42,123 bases of DNA. Source: Mycobacterium sp. GTDB taxonomy: Bacteria > Actinomycetota > Actinomycetes > Mycobacteriales > Mycobacteriaceae. Each line of letters opens with the position of its first letter. The stretch's first letter is position 1. The translations under genes were made by a program, and so were the position numbers. Location of the stretch: assembly GCF_019243155.1 (NCBI RefSeq), contig NZ_JAFAUS010000003.1, positions 1 through 42,123 of the forward strand, read 5' to 3'. The notes beneath the pieces are model-generated. The model saw nothing but the letters and a program-made list of their open reading frames with translations. It did no database searches and was not told the DNA's origin. Of the stretch, positions 1-8,553 are shown in pieces.

Positions 1-324
1 GCCTACCGGACGGTGCGTGCCGCACCGCCGCCGGCGGAAACGCGGGAAATGATCAAGACCGGTGGCTTTGACGCGGTGTGCTTCACCTCGAGCTCCACGG
101 TGCGAAACCTGGTCGGCATCGCCGGCAAGCCGCACGCGCGGACGATCATCGCCTGCATAGGTCCCAAGACCGCCGAGACGGCTGCGGAATTCGGTCTGCG
201 GGTTGATGTTCAGCCCGAGACCGCCGCCGTCGGCCCGCTGGTCGATGCGTTGGCCGAGCACGCCGCGCGGTTGCGCGCCGAGGGCGCGCTGCCCCCGCCG
301 CGCAAGAAGAGCCGCAGGCGCTAG
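1..324 (+). CDS. hemD: Uroporphyrinogen-III synthase domain, C-terminal end (5' truncated by window)
   Basis: Frame 1 is open from base 1 to TAG at 322-324. Residues '..FDAVCFTSSSTVRNLVG..IACIGPKTAETAAEFGLRVDVQPE..' are typical of HemD. Followed immediately by hemB. Confidence 0.88.
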   Translation, partial: AYRTVRAAPPPAETREMIKTGGFDAVCFTSSSTVRNLVGIAGKPHARTIIACIGPKTAETAAEFGLRVDVQPETAAVGPLVDALAEHAARLRAEGALPPPRKKSRRR

Positions 325-330
325 TCACTC

Positions 331-1311
331 ATGGCTTACCCGCGGCAGCGCCCGCGCCGGCTCCGCTCAAGCCCGGCGTTGCGCCGCCTAGTGGCGCAAA
401 CGTCCTTGGAGCCAAGGCATTTGGTGCTGCCGATGTTCGTCGCCGACGGCATCGACGAGCCACGGCCGATCGACTCCATGCCCGGCGTCGTGCAGCACAC
501 CCGCGACTCGCTGCGCCGGGCGGCGGCCGACGCCGTCGCCGCCGGCGTGGGCGGGCTGATGCTGTTCGGTGTGCCGCGTGACGAGGACAAAGACCCGACG
601 GGCTCGGCAGGCACCGACCCCGACGGCATCCTCAACGTCGCCCTGCGCGACCTGGCCAAGGATCTCGGCGAGGCCACCGTGTTGATGGCCGACACCTGCC
701 TGGACGAGTTCACCGACCACGGGCATTGCGGCGTGCTCGACGCCCGGGGCCGGGTCGACAACGACGCGACGCTGATTCGGTACGTGAAACTGGCTGTGGC
801 GCAAGCGGAGTCGGGCGCTCACGTGGTCGGCCCGAGCGGCATGATGGACGGCCAGGTGGGTGCGATCCGCGACGGCCTGGACGCGGCTGGTCACACGGAC
901 GTGGCGATTCTGGCGTATGCCGCGAAGTTCGCCTCGGTGTTCTACGGGCCGTTCCGCGAGGCCGTCAGTTCCACCCTTTCCGGAGACCGGCGCACCTACC
1001 AACAGGAGTCGGGCAATTTCCGGGAGGCGCTTCGCGAGGTCGAGCTCGACCTCGACGAGGGCGCGGACATCGTGATGGTCAAGCCCGCGATGAGTTATCT
1101 CGACGTGGTGGCGGCCGCGGCGGACATCTCGTCGGTGCCGGTGGCCGCGTATCAGGTCTCGGGCGAGTACGCGATGATTTGCGCTGCTGCCGCGAACAAT
1201 TGGATCGACGAGCGGGCCGCGGCGCTGGAGACGCTGACCAGCATCCGGCGCGCCGGGGCGGACATCGTGCTGACCTACTGGGCCGCGCAGGCGGCGGGTT
1301 GGCTGTCGTGA
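331..1311 (+). CDS. hemB: Delta-aminolevulinic acid dehydratase (porphobilinogen synthase)
   Basis: 326 aa; 'RRLVAQTSLEPRHLVLPMFVADG', 'MADTCLDEFTDHGHCG', 'AKFASVFYGPFREA', 'MVKPAMSYLDVV' are HemB signatures. Confidence 0.97.
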   Translation: MAYPRQRPRRLRSSPALRRLVAQTSLEPRHLVLPMFVADGIDEPRPIDSMPGVVQHTRDSLRRAAADAVAAGVGGLMLFGVPRDEDKDPTGSAGTDPDGILNVALRDLAKDLGEATVLMADTCLDEFTDHGHCGVLDARGRVDNDATLIRYVKLAVAQAESGAHVVGPSGMMDGQVGAIRDGLDAAGHTDVAILAYAAKFASVFYGPFREAVSSTLSGDRRTYQQESGNFREALREVELDLDEGADIVMVKPAMSYLDVVAAAADISSVPVAAYQVSGEYAMICAAAANNWIDERAAALETLTSIRRAGADIVLTYWAAQAAGWLS

Positions 1312-1340
1312 CGGGCCCGCCAACGGGTAACAATCACCAG

Positions 1341-1889
1341 ATGGGGCTGCAGATGGCGTCACCGAATGATTCCAGGCCGTTGTTCTCCGAACCCGGTGCC
1401 AGCTGGCTCTGGCTGCTGGCCGGCCCGGCGGCGGCGGCCTCCATGATTCTCATCGAATGGTGGAGCGGCGCCACGATCGGGCTGTGGGTTCCGGCGATCT
1501 TTCTGGTGATGGTGTCGCTGTTTTTGGGGATACAGGTCAAGGCCGCACGGATCCACACCTCGGTCGAGCTGACCGAGGACGCCCTGCGGCAGGGCACCGA
1601 AACCGTGCTGATCCGCGAGATCGTCCGGGTCTATCCGGAACCCGAACACCACGAGGCATCCGGAAAGGACCTGGCGAAGTGGCAGTCGGCGCGCGCGCTC
1701 GGCGAGCTGGCCGGCGTGCCGCGCAATCGTGTCGGCATCGGTCTGCAGCTCACCGGGGAGCGCACCGCGCAGGCGTGGGCCCGCCGTCATCGTCAGCTCC
1801 GGGCCGCGCTCACCCCGCTGGTTCAGGAACGGGTGGAGCCCGCCCGTGCCGACGCCGAGCGTGACGACGATGCGGAGCCGACGCAATGA
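1341..1889 (+). CDS. Conserved membrane protein (DUF3093-like; Rv0513-like position)
   Basis: ATG at 1341 in frame with ORF 726..1889; two hydrophobic segments followed by a charged soluble domain. Confidence 0.7.
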   Translation: MGLQMASPNDSRPLFSEPGASWLWLLAGPAAAASMILIEWWSGATIGLWVPAIFLVMVSLFLGIQVKAARIHTSVELTEDALRQGTETVLIREIVRVYPEPEHHEASGKDLAKWQSARALGELAGVPRNRVGIGLQLTGERTAQAWARRHRQLRAALTPLVQERVEPARADAERDDDAEPTQ

Positions 1890-2149
1890 TCGCCCGTTCC
1901 CGGGCTGTGATCGAGCTCGTGCTGGCCTGCGCCGCTTTCGCGGGGGCACTGCTGAGCTGGACCGGCGCACACCACACCGTGACCGTCGCGCCGATCGCGG
2001 ACGGGCAGCCGTCGACGACGTCGCTAATCTATGACCCACAGCTGCTGCTGCTGGCGTTGATCCTGCTGACAAGCGCGGGGGTCCTGGCGGTCGCCGGGGT
2101 AGCCCGGCTGCGCCGCAGGAGGGTCGTTGGGGCTAGACCGTCTTCCTGA
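1886..2149 (+). CDS. Small conserved membrane protein (Rv0514-like)
   Basis: ATGA overlap with the preceding stop; 87 aa with two TM-like segments. Confidence 0.7.
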   Translation: MIARSRAVIELVLACAAFAGALLSWTGAHHTVTVAPIADGQPSTTSLIYDPQLLLLALILLTSAGVLAVAGVARLRRRRVVGARPSS

Positions 2150-2573
2150 CGAGCGGCAACGCCATCCGGCGGCGGCGGATGATGGCCTCGGACAGGTCGT
2201 TGAGCACCTCGCGCACCGAAGGCGTCATCGCGAACTCGTCGTCACGATGATCGTTGTCGAGGACCGTCATCACCGCGGTGCCCGGTACCAGCGTCCAATC
2301 CACGCCTTCGGCGCGGCAGCACTCGTCGAATGCGTAGAGCAGCCAGATTCCGGCCACAGCAAATTTGCTTACACCGCTCAGATCGAGCACGACGCTGTTT
2401 TCTCCGAGGGTGAAACGCCGAATGTATTCGCCGACCGTATCGACATTCTCGGCGTCGATTTCACCCCGAATTGTCACGACCGTTGCCAGGTGCCGGTACT
2501 GCGCCCGAACCTGAACGCCGTGGCATTCGAACACGCCGTTTGCCTGGCGGGTTTCCACATCCGTGATCGTCAT
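2133..2573 (-). CDS. STAS-domain anti-sigma factor antagonist (Rv0516c-like)
   Basis: 146 aa; 'VVTIRGEIDAENVDTVGEYIRRF..SVVLDLSGVSKFAVAGIWLLYAFDECCRAEG' is a STAS fold pattern. Confidence 0.85.
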   Translation of the reverse strand: MTITDVETRQANGVFECHGVQVRAQYRHLATVVTIRGEIDAENVDTVGEYIRRFTLGENSVVLDLSGVSKFAVAGIWLLYAFDECCRAEGVDWTLVPGTAVMTVLDNDHRDDEFAMTPSVREVLNDLSEAIIRRRRMALPLVRKTV

Positions 2574-2904
2574 GGGGACCCCTCACTCTCCGTGGCGCTC
2601 GCTGTGCAGCCGTGAAGCCGAGCCTGCCCCTGACGGTAATGGGCAAGCCTAAGGGGACTAAGAGCCCGAACTAACTCTTTACTAAGAAGCATCCAGAGAA
2701 ATCCGAGCAAATGCCGCCGACGCCGTTCTGGGCCATCGGGCGACCCTAAACCCGCCTGCCACGCCACAACCGTCCGCGCATCTGCGTGGTCACGCTGTTA
2801 GGCTCTCAAGGCTGCCGGTGGCGAGGCGGGGTGCGGCTATGTCGCCCGGTCAGCCGAGCCAATAGGCGAACGAGACAACTTCAGTCCGGGACGGAAAGAG
2901 CATC

Positions 2905-4152
2905 GTGCGCGGCGCAGAGATCAGGGGCGAAATCAAAGCCCTGACCGGGCTCCGCATCGTCGCCGCGCTGTGGGTCGTCCTGTTCCACTTCCGCCCGATG
3001 CTGAACGACGCGTCACCGGACTTCCTGGACAACCTCTCGCCGGTGCTCAATTGCGGCGCCCAGGGCGTCGACCTCTTCTTTATGCTCAGCGGGTTCGTGT
3101 TGACCTGGAACTACCTCGAACGAATGGGCCGATCCTGGTCGATGCGCGCGACGCTGCATTTCCTGTGGCTGCGGCTGGCCAGGGTATGGCCGGTGTACCT
3201 GGTCACGCTGCACCTGGCCGCCCTGTGGGTGATCTTCACCCTGCACGTGGGCCACGTCCCGTCGCCCGACGCGGCGTCGCTCACCGCGATCAGCTACGTA
3301 CGCCAGGTTCTGCTGGTGCAGTTGTGGTTCGTGCCGTTCTTCGACGACTCCAGCTGGGACGGCCCGGCCTGGTCGATCAGCGCCGAATGGCTGGCCTACG
3401 CCCTTTTCTCCGTGCTTGTTCTGGTGATTCTGCGGATGAAGCAGGCGACGCGGGCGCGCAGCCTGATGCTGCTGGCCTTCGCGGCGTCGCTGCCGCCGAT
3501 CCTGATGTTGCTGACCAGCGGCCACTTCTACACACCGTGGAGCTGGCTGCCGCGCATCGTGACCCAGTTCACCGCCGGCGCTCTGGCCTGCGCCGCGGTG
3601 CGCAGGCTGCGCCTGACTGACCGCGGTCGCCGCGTCGCCGGCTACCTCTCGCTGCTGCTGCTGGCCGCGATGGTGGGCGTCCTGTATTGGTTCAACGCGC
3701 ACCCGATCTCCGGCGTCGTGGAGAACGACAGCGGCGGGGTGGTCGACATCTTGTTCGTTCCGTTGGTGATCACACTGTCGATCGGTGTGGGAAGCCTGCC
3801 CCGGGTGCTGTCGACTCGCGTCCTGGTGTACGGCGGGCAGATCTCGTTCTGCCTCTACATGCTTCACGAGCTGGTGCACACGGCCTGGGGCTGGGCCGTC
3901 GAGCAGTTCGAGCTTGTGCCGCAAGACAATCCGTGGAAATGGAATGTCATCGGCCTGTTGGCGATCTCGCTGGGTCTGTCGGCTCTGATGTATCACGTCG
4001 TCGAAGAGCCCGCCCGCCGTTGGATGCGCAGAATGGTTGACGTCAGGGCCACCGAGACGAAACGCTCGCGAAGCGAGCCCGAAGAATCGGTTAGCAGCAA
4101 GGTTCATCCGATCGACAGCCCCCTGGAAGCGGCTTCGGCACGCGCGGTGTGA
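2905..4152 (+). CDS. Acyltransferase 3 family membrane protein (Rv0517-like)
   Basis: GTG start; 'IKALTGLRIVAALWVVLFHF', 'GVDLFFMLSGFVLTWNY', multiple TM segments. Confidence 0.88.
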   Translation: MRGAEIRGEIKALTGLRIVAALWVVLFHFRPMLNDASPDFLDNLSPVLNCGAQGVDLFFMLSGFVLTWNYLERMGRSWSMRATLHFLWLRLARVWPVYLVTLHLAALWVIFTLHVGHVPSPDAASLTAISYVRQVLLVQLWFVPFFDDSSWDGPAWSISAEWLAYALFSVLVLVILRMKQATRARSLMLLAFAASLPPILMLLTSGHFYTPWSWLPRIVTQFTAGALACAAVRRLRLTDRGRRVAGYLSLLLLAAMVGVLYWFNAHPISGVVENDSGGVVDILFVPLVITLSIGVGSLPRVLSTRVLVYGGQISFCLYMLHELVHTAWGWAVEQFELVPQDNPWKWNVIGLLAISLGLSALMYHVVEEPARRWMRRMVDVRATETKRSRSEPEESVSSKVHPIDSPLEAASARAV

Positions 4153-4934
4153 CGGTTGCCTTGGGGCGGCCGACCGCGACCCATCCGGAGTCCTCAATGG
4201 TGAGGCAGCAGCGGCAGACGACGATGCCATCGAGACTGGAGGTGATAGTGAGTCGCCTGGCCACCTTTGTCATTGGTCTGGCTCTTCTTCTGGGCTTGGA
4301 CGTCCTACACCCGGCACGGGTGCGGACGTACGAAACATTGACCCTGGACCTACGGCTCAATCACCTTGCCGTGATTGGGGACTCGTACACCACCGGCACC
4401 GATGAAGGCGGGCTGGGGCCGCGGTCGTGGCCCAACCGCGCCTGGCAGTTGCTCTCCGCGCGCGGGGAGCGGGTGTCGGCCGATGTGGCGGCCGAGGGCA
4501 GGGCCGGCTACGGCACGCCCGGTGACCACGGCAGCATCTTCGAGGACCTGACCGCCAGGGGAGTCCAGTCCGACGACGCCCTGGTGGTGTTCTTCGGTTC
4601 CCGCAACGACCAAGGCGTCGATCTCGGGGTGTTGGCCCAAAAGGTGCGCAACACCTTCGATTTGGCCCGCATGCTGGCGCCGGCCGCGAAGTTCCTGGTG
4701 ATCGCACCCCCGTGGCCGACGGACGATGTGCCCATCAACGTGCTGCAGATCCGCGACGTGCTTGGCACCGTGGCCGGGACCGTCGGTGCGACGTTCGTCG
4801 ACCCGATCGCCGAGCACTGGTTTGTCGGCCGGCCCGATCTGATAGGTCCGGACGGCGTGCATCCGAACGATGCGGGCCATCAATACATGGCGGACAGGAT
4901 CGCGCCGCTCATCCGCACCCAGCTGTCAGCCTGA
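4149..4934 (+). CDS. SGNH/GDSL-type hydrolase, membrane-anchored or exported (Rv0518-like)
   Basis: GTGA overlap with the acyltransferase; N-terminal hydrophobic segment; 'LAVIGDSYTTG' block I and 'GPDGVHPNDAGH' C-terminal catalytic block. Confidence 0.88.
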   Translation: MTVALGRPTATHPESSMVRQQRQTTMPSRLEVIVSRLATFVIGLALLLGLDVLHPARVRTYETLTLDLRLNHLAVIGDSYTTGTDEGGLGPRSWPNRAWQLLSARGERVSADVAAEGRAGYGTPGDHGSIFEDLTARGVQSDDALVVFFGSRNDQGVDLGVLAQKVRNTFDLARMLAPAAKFLVIAPPWPTDDVPINVLQIRDVLGTVAGTVGATFVDPIAEHWFVGRPDLIGPDGVHPNDAGHQYMADRIAPLIRTQLSA

Positions 4935-4956
4935 ATCGGCCGGTGGTGCAGGGGTT

Positions 4957-5073
4957 TTAGTCCTCTGCGTGCCGCTCGTAGTCCCATTGCTCCAGGCGGG
5001 CTTGCATGTGGAGCAATCCGAAACCGGCAACTGGCGCGGTGATCGCAATGCAGGCCAGTAGCAGCGCGGTCAT
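4957..5073 (-). CDS. 38-aa putative small membrane protein
   Basis: Read from sequence, not in the ORF track: MTALLLACIAITAPVAGFGLLHMQARLEQWDYERHAED*. Upstream GGAGG 9 nt before ATG; one TM-like segment plus a charged tail. Confidence 0.6.
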   Translation of the reverse strand: MTALLLACIAITAPVAGFGLLHMQARLEQWDYERHAED

Positions 5074-5139
5074 GTCCTAAAACCTCCAAAACCCTTCGCT
5101 GGTATGACGTTGGTCACCCATCAGAAGTTCATTTCCTGC

Positions 5140-7305
5140 TCAGCCGTCGGTCAGGGCGCGGTCTGCCAGCGCACCCATTACCGGCGCCAGCAACTGCGCG
5201 TATTCGGTTGTGACGTGGTTGTCGTCGCGGAACACCAGCGTGTTGCCGACGATCATCGGGCAGCGGTCGGAGGTGCAGAACAGGTCGGTCAGATCGGCGT
5301 AGTGGCCGCCGTTGCCGTTGGTCGCCGCCTGCTCGGCGGCGATACCGTCGTCGTTGACCGCGTCGGATCGCTTTGGCGCACAAGCGCTCGCGTCGTCAAG
5401 ATGTGCGGAAAGGCATGCGGGAGCAAGTGACCGGGGGTCTGGGGCGGGTCCCAGCACCAGGACGGTCGCACCGGTTCTGCGCAGCTGGGCCACGGTGCGG
5501 CCCAGGGTCTGGATCCACGCCGGGTTATACGACGTGAAGCCGAAATCGGCGCCGTATCGCCTGCTCATGTCCAGCACCACCATGCGAGGGTGTTCCGCTG
5601 CCATGCGGCCCATGATCTGGCCGCGCCACTGCTCGCACTCGGTGTACTCGCGCCCCAGATACGGGCTGTCGATCGGCAGATCCTGCATGGGGCAGGTCAC
5701 CTTGGCCAGCGTCTCGAGTCGCCAGTGCCGCACCTCGGCGACCCGCTGCAGCGCCGGGTTCCACATGGCCGCATGCGAATCGCCGATCAGGGCCACCGTC
5801 GTCGGTGACGCGGCGTCGGCCGATGCGCACTCGCCCTGCCCCATATCGCGCCAGGACCGGACGCACCCGTTGACGAATACCGCGGCCTTATCAGCGGGCG
5901 CGTTGGCGAGCGACGGGTCCAGGTTGGACGGGACGGCGCGCAGGCCGGCGGCTGCCGAGACCGCGTCGCGGACCTGACTGAAGGCCTGACGGACGGCCGA
6001 CTCCTGGGGACCGAGATTCGGGGCGAAGGCGGGCGGCTCCGCGATGATCTTGGCTCGCGCAGCGGCCGCCCCGTGTCCCACCGGCACCGGCACCACGTCG
6101 AGCAGCAGCATGCAGGCGCACGCGACGGCGGCGCTGGCGCCCCCGGCCACCGCGAGGCTGGCTTTGGCCGACTGGCGCAGGGCGGCGGCGAACCGGCCGG
6201 GGTTTTCGACGAGGTGCAGGGTGATCACCGCCAGGCCGGCGGAGACGAACGTGGCGGCCAGCCTGGCCGGCAGGCCGGCGGGCTCACCGAGCAGCGCCGG
6301 CAGCAGCAGCAGCACCGGCCAGTGCCACAGGTACCACGAGTACGACACCCGGCCGATGGCGCGCATCGCCGGCCGGCACAGCAGGCGGCCGGCGCCCAGG
6401 CCGCCGGTGACGCTGCCGCCGCCGATGATCAGCGCGGTCCCCAACACGGGCAGCAGCGCCGCGGTGCCGGGGTACGGGGTGCCGGCCTTCAACTGGGTGC
6501 TGGTCACCAGGATCAGGACCAGGCCACCCCACCCGACGATCGATGCGGGCAGCAGTGGCAGCCTGCGCCATTCCTTGATCGACAGCGCCACCAGCCCACC
6601 CACGGCCAGTTCCCATGCGCGCGTGGGCAGCGAGAAGAAGGCCCACGGCGGCGAGGCGCGCGTCCACAGCACGGCCGCCGTCAGTGACGCCGCGGCGATC
6701 AACGCGAGGACCACCGCGTACGGTGTCGCCCGCGACGAGGCGTCCTTGAAGCGCGCGAAGCGCCGCACCAGCCATGCTGTCGCGATGATCAGTATCGGCC
6801 ACACCAGGTAGAACTGCTCCTCCACGCCCAGCGACCAGTAGTGCTGGAACGGCGACGGCAGGACGGAGCCCAGGTAGTCGGTGCCCTGCGTGGCGAACCG
6901 GTAGTTGCCGACGTACAGTGCGCAGGCGATGCCGTCGGCGAACACGTTGCGCGCCTGCAGCGGCGGCAACACGATGGCCGCACCGATCGCGGTGATGACG
7001 CCCACGGCGGCCGCGGCCGGCAGCAGGCGCCGAGCACGTGCGGCGTAAAAGCGGTCCAGCCGAACGGTATTGGTGGTGGTCGCCTCGCGCCACAGCAGCC
7101 TGGTGATCAGAAAGCCGGAGATGACGAAGAAGACGTCAACCCCGATGAAGCCGCCGGTCACCCCCGGGATACCCGCGTGATAGAGCACGACCGCGATCAC
7201 CGCGACGGCCCGCAGTCCCTCGATGTCCGGCCGGAATCCCTTTCGGGAAGCTCGCCGCTCCACTCGTCGTGGGCCGCTGGCGACTGCTTCCTGCCGAACT
7301 GTCAT
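5140..7305 (-). CDS. OafA/YrhL-type acyltransferase 3 fused to a C-terminal SGNH domain
   Basis: 721 aa; 'GFRPDIEGLRAVAVIAVVLYHAGIPGVTGGFIGVDVFFVISGFLITR' (AT3) and C-terminal 'VALIGDSHAAMWNPAL' (SGNH). Confidence 0.93.
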   Translation of the reverse strand: MTVRQEAVASGPRRVERRASRKGFRPDIEGLRAVAVIAVVLYHAGIPGVTGGFIGVDVFFVISGFLITRLLWREATTTNTVRLDRFYAARARRLLPAAAAVGVITAIGAAIVLPPLQARNVFADGIACALYVGNYRFATQGTDYLGSVLPSPFQHYWSLGVEEQFYLVWPILIIATAWLVRRFARFKDASSRATPYAVVLALIAAASLTAAVLWTRASPPWAFFSLPTRAWELAVGGLVALSIKEWRRLPLLPASIVGWGGLVLILVTSTQLKAGTPYPGTAALLPVLGTALIIGGGSVTGGLGAGRLLCRPAMRAIGRVSYSWYLWHWPVLLLLPALLGEPAGLPARLAATFVSAGLAVITLHLVENPGRFAAALRQSAKASLAVAGGASAAVACACMLLLDVVPVPVGHGAAAARAKIIAEPPAFAPNLGPQESAVRQAFSQVRDAVSAAAGLRAVPSNLDPSLANAPADKAAVFVNGCVRSWRDMGQGECASADAASPTTVALIGDSHAAMWNPALQRVAEVRHWRLETLAKVTCPMQDLPIDSPYLGREYTECEQWRGQIMGRMAAEHPRMVVLDMSRRYGADFGFTSYNPAWIQTLGRTVAQLRRTGATVLVLGPAPDPRSLAPACLSAHLDDASACAPKRSDAVNDDGIAAEQAATNGNGGHYADLTDLFCTSDRCPMIVGNTLVFRDDNHVTTEYAQLLAPVMGALADRALTDG

Positions 7306-7314
7306 CGTCGTTGC

Positions 7315-8175
7315 TCAGGTCGCCATCCAGGCCAGTTCGCCGGGCAGTTGGCTGCGCCAGTAGGCCATGTCGTGTCCGCCGAGGGAGATGCTGCCCGCCG
7401 GTTGCGTCTTCAGCGAGTACAGGAACTCTTTTGTGGCGAAATAGAAGCGGTCGAAGTTGCCGCAGTCCACCCGCAGCGGGATCGAATTCAGCGCGGGCAG
7501 GCCCACCACGCTGTTCTGCACGAAGTCTTCGTTGCTGTCGAACGCCCCGGGTGCGCTCGTCGCGTACGAGGTGTACAGCGCCGGGCTGACCGCGCAGATG
7601 CCGGCGGTCCGAGACGGTCCCAGCTTGGCGCCCAGGCGAAGCGCACCGTATCCGCCCATCGACCACCCGATGAAGCCCACCCGGGAGGTGTCGAAGTTCA
7701 TCGTGGACAGCATCGGCAGCAACTCGTCGAGCACCATCGCACCGGAATCCTCGCCGGAGGTTCTTTTGTGCCAATAGGTGTTGCCACCGTCGACACCCAC
7801 CACCGCGAACGCCGGCTTGCCCTGCTGGGCCAGCTGGGTGAGCGCGTCCGGTACACCCATGTCGAGCATCTGGTTGGCATCGCCGTCCATGCCGTGCAGT
7901 GCGATGACGGGACGCAGCATCCCGGTCTGGCCGGGTGGCATCGCGATCACGTAATTGGTCTTGATGCCCCCGCGGGCCGCCGACACGAACGACCCGGTGA
8001 GCCTCGTCGGAAGCGTCTTGCCCGCGGTCGGGGGCTCGAACGGCGCGGGTCCGAGCGGCGCCGGCGCGGCTTGCGACCTGACCGGATCCAGCAGGGCGCT
8101 CAACGCGAACACACCAGCTCCCAGGCTGGCACCGGCGCCCATCCGGAGCACCGCACGGCGCGTCAGGTCAGGCAT
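7315..8175 (-). CDS. Exported esterase family protein (Rv0519c-like), alpha/beta hydrolase, likely Tat signal
   Basis: 286 aa; N-terminus 'MPDLTRRAVLRMGAGASLGAGVFALSAL' (twin Arg); 'GFIGWSMGGYGALRLG' nucleophile elbow. Confidence 0.87.
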   Translation of the reverse strand: MPDLTRRAVLRMGAGASLGAGVFALSALLDPVRSQAAPAPLGPAPFEPPTAGKTLPTRLTGSFVSAARGGIKTNYVIAMPPGQTGMLRPVIALHGMDGDANQMLDMGVPDALTQLAQQGKPAFAVVGVDGGNTYWHKRTSGEDSGAMVLDELLPMLSTMNFDTSRVGFIGWSMGGYGALRLGAKLGPSRTAGICAVSPALYTSYATSAPGAFDSNEDFVQNSVVGLPALNSIPLRVDCGNFDRFYFATKEFLYSLKTQPAGSISLGGHDMAYWRSQLPGELAWMAT

Positions 8176-8369
8176 GATGGCAATGATGCCGCGCTAGGCG
8201 GGCTTTACCTGCCGAGCCACGCCGTATTGGAAGCATTCAGTGATCTCGCGTGATCTTCCGGTCATGAACCGGTTACCTTCGGTGCATCGGAGCGCGGGTC
8301 CGGCTCGCCGACCGCTCCGAGTTGCAACATCCCGCCATCCCGCCTAGGCCCCGCGATCGCATCGTCGAC

Positions 8370-8552
8370 GTGGTCGTATTACGCGTCGCCGCAAGGGAAT
8401 CCTCGTCGTCGCGGTGCTGCGCGTGGTCTGGCAACCGACGGCCCGCATCGGCCACGGCGGTATTTGACACCGGATGCAATCTCGACGTTTTCAACCCTCC
8501 CGCGCCTGGGCGATGTCGCGAAGAATGCGGGAGTCCGAAAGGGAGTGTGTGA
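8370..8552 (+). promoter_or_regulatory. Candidate Cys-containing leader ORF / attenuator upstream of the ssuD-like gene
   Basis: Frame 3 (ORF track 8322..8552) with internal GTG at 8370: VVVLRVAARESSSSRCCAWSGNRRPASATAVFDTGCNL...SV*. Tandem TGC TGC at 8415-8420; stop TGA 8550-8552 lies 1 nt before TTG 8554. Confidence 0.35.
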
Positions 8553-8553
8553 A

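Noticed and set aside
726-1340. N-terminal extension of ORF 726..1889 through hemB
   Set aside because: Out of frame within hemB; plausible protein starts at ATG 1341.
2574-2904. SigF-type or other promoter for the STAS-domain gene / acyltransferase
   Set aside because: No convincing consensus match by eye; would require TSS data.
8414-8467. Alternative 17-aa uORF (GTG) MLRVVWQPTARIGHGGI in the ssuD leader
   Set aside because: Possible, but no well-spaced ribosome-binding site and no Cys codons; the frame-3 Cys-Cys ORF is the stronger candidate. Kept only as an alternative.
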